DNA from: Deltaproteobacteria bacterium
Lineage (GTDB): Bacteria > Lernaellota > Lernaellaia > JACKCT01
Length of the DNA: 39,753 nt
NCBI GenBank assembly: GCA_020845895.1
Contig: JADLEX010000115.1
Location: 1-39,753, forward strand
Direction: 5' to 3'
Shown piece after piece: positions 33,520 through 39,753 of the stretch. The stretch's first letter is position 1. Every line of letters begins with the position of its first letter. The translations under genes and the position numbers were made by a program. A model generated the notes under the pieces. The model had not been told where the DNA came from, did no database searches, and saw only the letters and a list, made by a program, of their open reading frames with translations.

Positions 33520-34053
33520 ATGAGCGTCGCGAAGAATCTGGCGGCCATCGAACTCGCGGATGCGAACGGCGTGCGGCGGCGACTCGGCGACTTCTGGGCG
33601 GATCGCCCGGCGGTCGTCGCGTTCGTGCGCCACTTTGGGTGACTGTTCTGCCGCGAGCAAGTCACGCAGTTGCGTGATTCGTTGGACGAGATCGAAAGAC
33701 GCGGCGCGACGCTGGTCGTCATCGGCAGCGGCAAACCGCATCATGCGAAGTGGTTCGCCGAGGACCTGAACTACGACGGCCCGATTCTCGCCGATCCGGA
33801 TCTGGTCACGTATCGCGCGGCGAAACTGCGGCGCGGATACTTCTCCCTGCTGTCCCCGGCCACGATCGCGGCGGCCATGCGCGCGTTTCGCGGGGGATTT
33901 CGCCAGACGCGCACGCGCGGCGACCCGTGGCAGAACGGCGGCATCTTCGTGTTTGCGCCGGGCGACCGCATCCTCTTCGAGCAACGCAGCGCGGTCGCGG
34001 GCGACCACGCGCGCGTTGGCGAGATCCTCGCGGCGCTCGAACGGGCCCGCTGA
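33520..34053 (+). CDS. Peroxiredoxin-like selenoprotein (UGA = selenocysteine at residue 41)
   Basis: The frame starts at ATG 33520 with GGAGG at 33511-33515 and would give 177 residues if the TGA at 33640-33642 is read through. Upstream is VVAFVRHFG, downstream LFCREQVTQLRD. In AhpC/TSA-like redox proteins (peroxiredoxin-like, SelL-related) this segment reads RHFGCxFCREQ, so the UGA falls exactly on the first redox cysteine and makes a U-x-x-C motif. The downstream part continues as a thioredoxin fold (GATLVVIGSGKPHHAKWF, ILADPDLVTY, GGIFVFAPGDRILFE). The alternative is a nonsense mutation, but the position and hairpin favour selenocysteine. Confidence 0.85.
33640..33677 (+). promoter_or_regulatory. 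Putative bacterial SECIS element
   Basis: Starting at the UGA, a hairpin with stem TCACGC (33662-33667) and GCGTGA (33672-33677) closes the loop AGTT, 25 bases after the UGA. Bacterial SECIS elements lie directly after the UGA, with a small apical loop that carries G-U. This one fits in position and loop content. Confidence 0.65.
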
Positions 34054-34107
34054 AGGGCGCCGGATTACACAGGACATTGATCGACGCGATTTGTCGTCAT
34101 TTCGCTG

Positions 34108-34136
34108 TTGACGTCCGATTCGTGAAGTGATAGCAA
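34108..34136 (+). promoter_or_regulatory. Candidate promoter of the Trypco2-like/chitosanase/trypsin cluster
   Basis: TTGACG at 34108-34113 and TAGCAA at 34131-34136 are separated by 17 bases, in an AT-rich 230-base gap before the first cluster gene. The -10 match is weak. Confidence 0.4.
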
Positions 34137-34285
34137 TTTCCATATTCCATTGTGTGTTTGAATTTTATTTCACGTTGAGCTGATCGGCGTTGCGGCCTCG
34201 AGCCGCCGCGCGATCGCGCGTGACGATGCCCGAAAACGACTCTTGGCGCCGGCCATTGCGGCGCATGACTAAAAGGAGATGAAAG

Positions 34286-34609
34286 ATGGCCGATGTGATG
34301 GATCATCTGGTTGCCGCCAATCTGCCCGACATGATCAAGAACCTCGGGCTCGCGGTCGCGAAGGCCAACCACGAGATGTCGAAGTCCGCCGATCCGGACG
34401 CGAAGACCGTGTACGCGATCGAGAAAGCCGAGATCGAGCTCGCGGTGACCTTTTCGTTCAGCCGCGACCAACAAATCGGCGGACAGATCGGCGGCAGCGT
34501 CTTCGCCTTCGCCGTGAACGCCTCGTACAAAGCGACCTTTGGTTTCCGCGAAGAGGCTTCGAGCAAGATCAAGCTCGTGCTCTCGGCCAAGCCCGTGAAC
34601 AACGACTGA
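34286..34609 (+). CDS. Trypco2-like small cytoplasmic protein A
   Basis: The 107-residue protein has no signal peptide. An N-terminal helix (HLVAANLPDMIKNLGLAVAKA) is followed by a beta-rich core: VYAIEKAEIELAVTFSFS, a Gly-rich turn (IGGQIGGSV) and a final strand IKLVLSAKP. This is the layout of the trypsin-co-occurring domain 2 (Trypco2) family, found beside trypsin-like proteases in bacterial conflict clusters. A trypsin-like gene lies 2 kb downstream. Assignment is by pattern recall, not a profile search. AAGGAG at 34273-34278 supports the ATG. It is the first gene of the cluster. Confidence 0.7.
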   Translation: MADVMDHLVAANLPDMIKNLGLAVAKANHEMSKSADPDAKTVYAIEKAEIELAVTFSFSRDQQIGGQIGGSVFAFAVNASYKATFGFREEASSKIKLVLSAKPVNND

Positions 34610-34646
34610 CGCCACGCGCGGCGTCGTCAAACTTGCGGGAGGACTT

Positions 34647-35300
34647 ATGGCCGACGAGACGAAATCGCCGGATGCGACGACCCTCGACGAGGTGCTCGTC
34701 GCGTTTCAGAAGACCATGGCGCGCGTGGGCAAACGCATGCGCGCGGCCCTGTATTCCGACACCGAGTTGTTGCGTGCGTCGCGTTCGCTTTACGCGATCG
34801 ACGGGATGAACGTGACGCTTCATCTGCGCACCGAACCCGCGGCGGACGCCGCCTCGCGGGACAAGGTGCGCGTCGTTTTCGCGGACAATCCGGGGGACGC
34901 GAACCTCACGGTGGACTTCCGCGTCGAAAGCCGCGCCGTGCAGGAGCTCACCGAGGCGCGGCTCGTCCTCGCGTCATACGGCGCTCGGTTCGACCGCCCC
35001 GCGACGCACGACCTCGTCGCCGTGGCGCTGGAGCCCGACGGCTCGCCCATCGCCGACGTCGCCGTGCATGTACACGTCACGGCCGTCGGCAAGACCGTTG
35101 AATCGGCGGTGTTCGAGACGCGCACCGATGCGACGGGGCGCCTGTGGATCGAAATCGACGCGGCGGCGCGGGCGATGACCTTCAATCACAAACCCGCCGA
35201 TTCGCCCCTCGCGGTCGCCGCGGAGTGGTTGATCCACGCGGAGATGCCGTCGCGCGCCCTCGTGTCCGAGCACGTGCGCGTGCCCGGCGGATCGACGTGA
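34647..35300 (+). CDS. Trypco2-core-like protein B with Ig-like C-terminal domain
   Basis: The 217-residue protein has no signal peptide. Residues 10-60 give a helix (DEVLVAFQKTMARVGKRMRAAL) and then SLYAIDGMNVTLHL, matching the helix plus YxI-strand start of its two neighbours. The rest contains VRVVFADNPG, a strand set, and from about residue 115 an Ig-like or carboxypeptidase-regulatory-like domain (DLVAVALEPDGSPIADVAVHVHV, TDATGRLWIEID). Its function is unknown. GGGAGG lies 4-5 bases before the ATG. The next gene follows after 11 bases, so they are one transcript. Confidence 0.72.
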   Translation: MADETKSPDATTLDEVLVAFQKTMARVGKRMRAALYSDTELLRASRSLYAIDGMNVTLHLRTEPAADAASRDKVRVVFADNPGDANLTVDFRVESRAVQELTEARLVLASYGARFDRPATHDLVAVALEPDGSPIADVAVHVHVTAVGKTVESAVFETRTDATGRLWIEIDAAARAMTFNHKPADSPLAVAAEWLIHAEMPSRALVSEHVRVPGGST

Positions 35301-35311
35301 GGTGACAACCG

Positions 35312-35602
35312 ATGGCTGAAGAACAAAAGGAAGAACAGCTCGTCACGCTGCTGGAGCAGGTCGTCGGCGCCGCGGCGACATCGGCGCGCTCGCTGCGTCT
35401 CGCCATGGCCGACCGCACGGCTTGGCCCGATTACGTCTATCACATCCAGAAATTCACGATCAAAGTCCAGGTCGCGCTGGCGTTCAAGGAAAAAAAGCTC
35501 TTCGGATTGCTGGGCACGCAAAAGGAAGGCGCGACGAACAGCAGCGTGGAATTCGAGATGGTGGCCGTACCGATCCCCGAACTCCCCGAGCCCAATCCGT
35601 GA
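35312..35602 (+). CDS. Trypco2-like small cytoplasmic protein C
   Basis: The 96-residue protein has no signal peptide. It has an N-terminal helix (EEQLVTLLEQVVGAAATSARSLRLAM), then YVYHIQKFTIKVQVALAFKEK, a Gly turn (LFGLLG) and a last strand VEFEMVAVPIPELPE. The order is the same as in protein A at 34286-34609, with the core YxIxKxxIxVxV. It is shorter than typical Trypco2 proteins at the C-terminus. A GAGGTG precedes the ATG. The chitosanase-like gene follows after 68 bases. Confidence 0.7.
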   Translation: MAEEQKEEQLVTLLEQVVGAAATSARSLRLAMADRTAWPDYVYHIQKFTIKVQVALAFKEKKLFGLLGTQKEGATNSSVEFEMVAVPIPELPEPNP

Positions 35603-35670
35603 GGGCCGCGCGTGCGAAAAAACCGATCGGCGGCGCCGCAAAGGTCGCGACGCCCGCGAAGGAGTCCGCC

Positions 35671-36609
35671 ATGAGTCTCACCGACACGCAGAAGAAAACC
35701 GCGCAGGCGATCGTGAACATCTTCGAAACCGGCAAGCCCGTGGGCGATTACGGCAACGTTACGCTCATGGCCGGCGACAGCGGGCATCTGACCTATGGCC
35801 GTTCGCAGACCACGCTCGCGAGCGGAAATCTTTATTTGCTCATCAAGGACTACTGTGGCGCGGCCGGCGCGGCGCTGGCGGGCGAACTCGCGCCGTATCT
35901 CGACCGGCTGGAGCGAGCCGATCTCTCGCTCGATCACGACGCGAATCTTCGGTCGGCCCTGCGCCGCGCGGGGGACGACCCCGTGATGCGCGACGTGCAG
36001 GACCGTTTCTTCGACCGCGTGTACTTCGCGCCCAGCCAGGCGGCGTGCGCGGCGCTGGGCGTCGCGACCGCGTTGGGCGCTGCGGTGGTGTACGACAGCC
36101 ACATCCATGGCTCGTGGGGCCGGATGCGCGACCGCACCAACGAGCAGGTCGGCGCGTGCGCCTCCGTCGGCGAAAAGGCGTGGATCGAGGGCTACGTGAA
36201 GGTGCGAAAATCGTGGCTCTTGAATCACTCCAACACGCTGCTGCGCAAGACGGTCTACCGGATGGACGTGTTCATCCGACTCTTCGGCGAGAAGAACTGG
36301 GACCTCAAGTTACCGCTCCACGTGCGCGGCATCCGCATCGACGAAGACGCGATCGACGGCGCCGAGCCCGCGCGCGTGACCGCGACCGACGCGCCACCAC
36401 CGCGATTGCTGTCGCTGAAAAGTCCCGCGCTGACCGGGCCCGACGTGAAGGCGCTGCAATCGGCGCTCATCGCGGCCGGGGCGACGATCTCCGCGGACGG
36501 CGTGTTCGGACCCAACACCGACAAGGCCGTGCGCGACTTTCAGCGCTCGAAGGGCCTCGTGGTCGACGGCATCGTCGGCCCAACAACGCGGACGTATTTG
36601 GGGATGTGA
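35671..36609 (+). CDS. Chitosanase (GH46)-like protein with peptidoglycan-binding domain, no signal peptide
   Basis: GH46 chitosanases share the lysozyme fold and cut beta-1,4-linked glucosamine chains. The 312-residue protein opens directly with the catalytic region: E19 in IFETGKPVGDYG and D36 in AGDSGHLTYGRSQT are the likely acid and base, in the GH46 spacing. Residues about 245-312 form a PG_binding_1 domain (LKSPALTGPDVKALQSAL, ADGVFGPNTDKAVRDFQ). No signal peptide is present, so export must use lysis, a contractile injector or another route, or the target is internal. AAGGAG at 35659-35664 supports the ATG. It lies in the Trypco2-like cluster. Confidence 0.87.
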   Translation: MSLTDTQKKTAQAIVNIFETGKPVGDYGNVTLMAGDSGHLTYGRSQTTLASGNLYLLIKDYCGAAGAALAGELAPYLDRLERADLSLDHDANLRSALRRAGDDPVMRDVQDRFFDRVYFAPSQAACAALGVATALGAAVVYDSHIHGSWGRMRDRTNEQVGACASVGEKAWIEGYVKVRKSWLLNHSNTLLRKTVYRMDVFIRLFGEKNWDLKLPLHVRGIRIDEDAIDGAEPARVTATDAPPPRLLSLKSPALTGPDVKALQSALIAAGATISADGVFGPNTDKAVRDFQRSKGLVVDGIVGPTTRTYLGM

Positions 36610-36622
36610 GGAGCCTCATGCG

Positions 36623-36650
36623 GCACGGTCCCGTCTCGGCGGGGTCGTGC
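36623..36650 (+). terminator. Hairpin between the chitosanase-like and trypsin-like genes
   Basis: An 11-bp stem with two wobble pairs (36623-36633 with 36640-36650) encloses a 6-base loop, 13 bases after the stop. No T-run follows, so it may stabilise RNA ends more than terminate. Confidence 0.4.
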
Positions 36651-36688
36651 GGCGCCACGAATGAGAATCGGCACGACCGCCCTCGGTC

Positions 36689-37558
36689 GTGAAAAAGTGC
36701 AAACAGGCGGAGGCGCCGTTGTTTCGCTGTCCGAAATCTCACCGCGTTTCAGCCTTGGCCGGCGTCCTCGTATGGCTCCTGTGCGTCCATGTGGCCTTCG
36801 CCCCTGCGGCGTCGCCCGTGCCCGTGAACGGTGCGGACGCCGGCCCACCGACCGACCCCACCGACATGGCCGCGATGCTCGCCGATCCGCTGGAGGACGT
36901 CGTGGCCGTCGGCGGAATATACGGCTGGCATTGCTCGGGCGTCCTTGTTCATCGCAGGGCTGTTCTCACTGCGCGACATTGCCTGCCCGCCAAGGAAGTC
37001 TTCATCGGCGAAAATGTGCTGGAACACGGCGTCGTGATCCCGGTTGTCGAAGGGCGGACGCCCGGCGCGGCGGGCCCCGATATCGCGCTCCTCGTCCTGG
37101 AACGCGACGCGCCGACGCCGCCGAGAAAACGGTTGAAACCGGAACGGGGCTTCACGCCGATCGGAATCGTGCGTTTCGCGGGGTTCGGCGCCCGCGAACC
37201 CACCGGCCGGTTCGGGTACGGCGTGAAGCATTTCACCGACGCCCCCATGTCGGGGTGGAATTGCGACCCCGGACGCGCGGCGCTGTTCGGGTGCGACCCC
37301 GATAACGAATTCGTCTCCATCGCGGGTCTCGGGCGCGACACGTGCAGCGGCGATTCGGGCGGTCCCGCGTTGCTCGCGACCATTGACCCGTCCACCGGCC
37401 GAAACGCCTGGATCCTCATCGGCATCGTCTCCCGCGCGGTCGCCTCGTCCACGAGCGTTTGCGGCTACGGCGGCGTGTACGTGCGCACGGATATCCATGA
37501 ACCCTGGCTCAGAGAGCAAATTCGGGAAATCTCAACACAACGGAGGGTAGAACCATGA
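36689..37558 (+). CDS. Secreted trypsin-like serine protease (S1 family)
   Basis: The protein of about 289 residues has a hydrophobic segment at 21-40 that acts as signal peptide or anchor, a linker, and then an S1 fold. The triad is H97 (LTARHC), D131 (GPDIALLVL) and S223 (TCSGDSGGP). D217, six residues before the serine, occupies the pocket position that gives trypsin-like cleavage after Lys or Arg. The usual activation cut site is not obvious; the mature part begins near VVAVGGIYG. The start is probably GTG at 36689, without a clear Shine-Dalgarno. Its stop overlaps the ATG of the coiled-coil gene (ATGA), so the two are coupled. Confidence 0.88.
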   Translation: MKKCKQAEAPLFRCPKSHRVSALAGVLVWLLCVHVAFAPAASPVPVNGADAGPPTDPTDMAAMLADPLEDVVAVGGIYGWHCSGVLVHRRAVLTARHCLPAKEVFIGENVLEHGVVIPVVEGRTPGAAGPDIALLVLERDAPTPPRKRLKPERGFTPIGIVRFAGFGAREPTGRFGYGVKHFTDAPMSGWNCDPGRAALFGCDPDNEFVSIAGLGRDTCSGDSGGPALLATIDPSTGRNAWILIGIVSRAVASSTSVCGYGGVYVRTDIHEPWLREQIREISTQRRVEP

Positions 37559-38376
37559 AACGAATCGCGGCGTGGATCATGGCGTTGGTGATGGCGACGG
37601 CAAGCATTCCGGCCACTCCCTTGATGGGATTCGCCCAAGAACTAGATGCGGAAAATACACCGGCAGAGAAAGCCGCCGAGGCCGCCGAGGCCGCCGAGGC
37701 CGCGAAAACTGCCGCCGAGGCCGCCGAGGCCGCGAAAACTGCCGCGACGAAAGCCGCCGAGGCCGCCGAGGCCGCCGAGGCCGCGAAAACTGCCGCCGAG
37801 GCCGCCGAGGCCGCGAAAACTGCCGCCGAGGCCGCCGAGGCCGCGAAGACTGCCGCGACGAAAGCCGCCGAGGCCGCCGAGGCCGCCGAGGCCGCGAAGA
37901 CTGCCGCGACGAAAGCCGCCGAGGCCGCCGAGTACGCGGCGCAGGCGCTGTCGCATCAGGCGAAAGCCGACGACGCTGTGGCGAAACTCTTGGCCAATGA
38001 TGCGGAAGACTTTTGGCAGGAGTGGCTCGAAAAGCCCGCCGAAAACGACGAAACGGCGAAAATGAAAATGGATGAGGTTGAGAAATGGGCCACGGAAGCG
38101 GAAAACGCGAGCATCGATGCGAACACGTTCGCAGCAATGGCAAATCGATGGGCAACCGGATCACCCCCCCCCCTCCGAAAGCGACCAATCTGCCGCGAAG
38201 GCAGCGAAGGCCGCGATGGTGACGAAGGAATTTGCGTCTTCGGCGCGCCGGCATGCCGAACGGGCGAAACAACCGCCGCGCGCCACGGGAAGCCACATTC
38301 GGCCCGGCAAAAACAGTCAGCGATTGCTGCTGCTGCCGGACGGCATGCCGCCGACGAAGACGACCTGCGTTTTTGA
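37555..38376 (+). CDS. Secreted Ala-rich coiled-coil protein, 5-prime part, frame broken at C10
   Basis: The frame starts at ATG 37555 with GGAGGG 7 bases upstream. It gives a signal peptide (about 1-27, ending GFAQE), then about 90 residues of AAEAAEAAEAAKTAA-type repeats predicted as a long helix or coiled coil. A charged helical part follows (AEDFWQEWLEKPAENDETAK). At a run of ten C (38164-38173) the frame turns into a low-complexity Arg/Gly-rich tail ending at 38376. The tail after the run is probably not real. With nine C the protein would continue in the frame that stays open to the window end. The gene overlaps the protease stop by 4 bases. Confidence 0.75.
   Translation: MKRIAAWIMALVMATASIPATPLMGFAQELDAENTPAEKAAEAAEAAEAAKTAAEAAEAAKTAATKAAEAAEAAEAAKTAAEAAEAAKTAAEAAEAAKTAATKAAEAAEAAEAAKTAATKAAEAAEYAAQALSHQAKADDAVAKLLANDAEDFWQEWLEKPAENDETAKMKMDEVEKWATEAENASIDANTFAAMANRWATGSPPPLRKRPICREGSEGRDGDEGICVFGAPACRTGETTAARHGKPHSARQKQSAIAAAAGRHAADEDDLRF
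37672..37932 (+). repeat. In-gene tandem repeats coding for the Ala-rich helix
   Basis: Units built from GCCGCCGAGGCC and GCGAAAACT or GCGAAGACT blocks are repeated with little divergence across about 260 bases. They encode EAAEAAKTAA-type blocks. Near-identity of units suggests recent expansion, so length may vary among strains. Confidence 0.85.
38164..38173 (+). other. C10 homopolymer that splits one gene into two frames
   Basis: Ten C occur in a row. Upstream the coding frame is that of the ATG at 37555. Downstream the frame lying one base further on stays open to the window end. One C fewer would join them as SPPPSESDQS. Confidence 0.75.
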
Positions 38377-39753
38377 CGCGACGGACGGGTCCGGGTCGTC
38401 CAGCGCGAGTTGGGATCCGTACGCGTCGGAAGGCATGGGGCGCATGATCAACCTGCCGGGCACCGACTATCTTCTGTCCTGCTCGTCGGAATCCGCTCGT
38501 GCGGCGAACGACCCCGGTGTCAATTTCGCATGGAAATACTCCGGAGTCGTCACCAAGGCCGGCGACTCAGGATTATTTGGCAAATTGTTAGAGGGTTGGA
38601 AATCGGATGCCGGCAAGCAAAGGGACACCGCTCTCCCCGTATTTTTCATCATCTTTGCCGAACCGGACGGCGATGCGAAAACAGGGGACAAGAAAAAGGA
38701 GAAGGACAAAGATGGCCAAATGGCGGTCGCGAACGTAGACGAACGGAATAACGCTTCGGGTCGTCATGCCGAGTGCAAAACTCAAGATGACTTTATGCCG
38801 GGCAAAAAATGCCACGCCTTCGCCGGCCAACCGGTTTCGCTTCCGACCATCGACGCGACGATCAAGGGGCTTTCATCGGCCACCGCCGGACCGAAGATGC
38901 GTCCGTCACAACGGGCGCTGTCTCCGCAGGGATTCGGCGAGCAGGCGGCCGACGATTTCTTTCAGGCGGTCGCGGAGGTCATGGTGGAGCGCGCGAAATC
39001 CAAGGGGACCAGGCTCCTGCAAAACGAAATCCGCGAGGTGTTTTGCGAGGAACTCTTCATCGACCTCACGGGCGACAAGCCGAAGATCGGCCCCAAGACG
39101 GACGACGGCCGCGCGTTCCCCATTTTCCCCACCACGTGTGAGGCGGTGCGTTCGGCGAGCGTGAACGACCTGGCGGGATTCGGACGGCAACTCCAAAGCA
39201 CGATCGTGGACGACCTGATGCTCACCGGCGCGCGACTGATGATGCTGCGATTGCGCGACAACGAATCCTTCGCCTCAATCCCGACCGAGTTCGACCAGGT
39301 TGTCGTGGAACTGCTGCAATCCCTGACAGCGCAGGCGCGAAACGGCGGTCTAGATGCGGACAAGCTCAGCCAAACCGTATTCGTGAAATTGAGCGCAATG
39401 CTTCAGGACCCAGACCTTTACACGCCGGTGTTGAAGAGCATGGCCGCACGGAGTCGTACGATACAATCCCTCCAGCGATCGCTGACCGAGAATACAAATG
39501 GCGTTCAATGGGGCACCCTATCCAAGGAGTGTGGCGAGATTAAAGACTCGATTAACAAAGTGAAACCAGAAGAATTGACGAAGAAGATAACGTCGCAGTT
39601 TTATGCGATTCAGGGGGCCGTCAGTGACTACAAAAAGGCCAAATTGGGAAATCCCAATCCCCAAGGCGGCGAAAACCTGGAAAACACACTGGCGCGCTTG
39701 GTCGAGGCAGTTAAATCGGATGGAATTCTGGACGAAATCCAGAAATTGGACGC
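38174..39753 (+). CDS. Continuation of the coiled-coil protein in the shifted frame (runs off the right edge)
   Basis: From the C10 run to the window end one frame has no stop for about 526 codons. It first continues the Ala/Lys helix (SAAKAAKAAMVTKEFASSARR). It then gives a globular part with RLLLLPDGMPPTKTTCVFD, LPGTDYLLSCSSES and TALPVFFIIFAEPDGD, a Lys-rich linker (GDKKKEKDKDGQ), and a helical C-terminal part (DDFFQAVAEVMVERAKSKG, LTKKITSQFYAIQGAV). I recognise no family. Its own possible start is ATG 38216 behind GAAGG, but the continuity of the helix argues for one gene. GC falls towards the right edge. Confidence 0.72.

Noticed and set aside
33640-33642. TGA as a simple nonsense mutation making a pseudogene
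   Set aside because: The codon falls precisely on the redox-active Cys position and is followed by a SECIS-like hairpin. The rest of the gene is intact. This remains possible but is less likely.
33274-34143. N-terminal extension of the pyruvate-kinase-like frame
   Set aside because: The frame is open up to 34143 but this part is antisense to the selenoprotein gene and Arg-rich. ATG 33271-33273 with the G-run is the better start.
37672-37932. Repeats considered as a CRISPR array
   Set aside because: The units are contiguous, in frame, and lack unique spacers. They encode an Ala-rich helix.
37642-37956. Gly/Arg/Leu-rich minus-strand frame across the tandem repeats
   Set aside because: It is a low-complexity product of the repeated GCCGAG blocks on the opposite strand, without a start signal.
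38588-38830. Small minus-strand frame resembling translated intergenic repeats
   Set aside because: The plus strand here is part of a continuous 526-codon frame, so the resemblance to a repeat is probably chance.

Overview
This is a high-GC window from a Gram-negative bacterium. Lipobox signal peptides are abundant, and housekeeping genes (dnaA, hemL, psd, lpdA) are scattered among lineage-specific envelope proteins. The style (many poly-Asp lipoproteins, a receiver-less sigma-54 activator, secreted beta-propeller proteins) suggests an uncultivated deltaproteobacterial-grade or myxobacteria-like lineage. No rRNA is present, so this is inference. I see no tRNA, rRNA, CRISPR array, insertion sequence or prophage.

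Left part (1-8.7 kb): the start of a poly-Asp lipoprotein running off the left edge, a stand-alone CHASE2 membrane protein, and a gene-poor dnaA leader with a good promoter, DnaA-box-like motifs and hairpins (a possible oriC). Then come dnaA, a small Cys-rich lipoprotein, a strong bidirectional terminator, hemL divergent from psd, a BrnT/BrnA toxin-antitoxin pair, and a lipoprotein with two DUF1566 domains.

Middle (9-25 kb): a 1348-residue secreted S8-like protein with FG-GAP-type repeats, a sigma-54 activator, a lipoprotein of unknown function, and a CsoR/RcnR-type metal sensor with its CDF exporter and a clear operator. Next is an operon of lpdA, a ceramidase-like lipoprotein and another lipoprotein. 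A Cys/Asp repeat lipoprotein, a membrane-anchored protein, a GH43-like secreted protein and a pirin follow. The S8 and GH43 proteins, which are otherwise unrelated, end in the same poly-Asp/GCG tail. A decayed copy of the end of the repeat lipoprotein lies just in front of the GH43 gene.

Right part (25-39.7 kb): two lower-GC genes of unknown function, a DASS transporter, an EamA exporter, a Cys-rich lipoprotein, an MBL-fold hydrolase, and a pyruvate-kinase-like protein. Then comes a peroxiredoxin-like gene with an in-frame UGA exactly where a redox cysteine is expected, followed by a SECIS-like hairpin; it is very probably a selenoprotein.

The last 5.5 kb is the best candidate for an undescribed system. 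Three small cytoplasmic proteins share a Trypco2-like (trypsin-co-occurring) core. They are followed by a chitosanase-like/peptidoglycan-binding protein without a signal peptide, a secreted trypsin-like protease, and, overlapping the protease by four bases, a secreted Ala-rich coiled-coil protein. The last gene is interrupted at a run of ten C. Beyond that run another frame stays open for 1.58 kb to the window edge.
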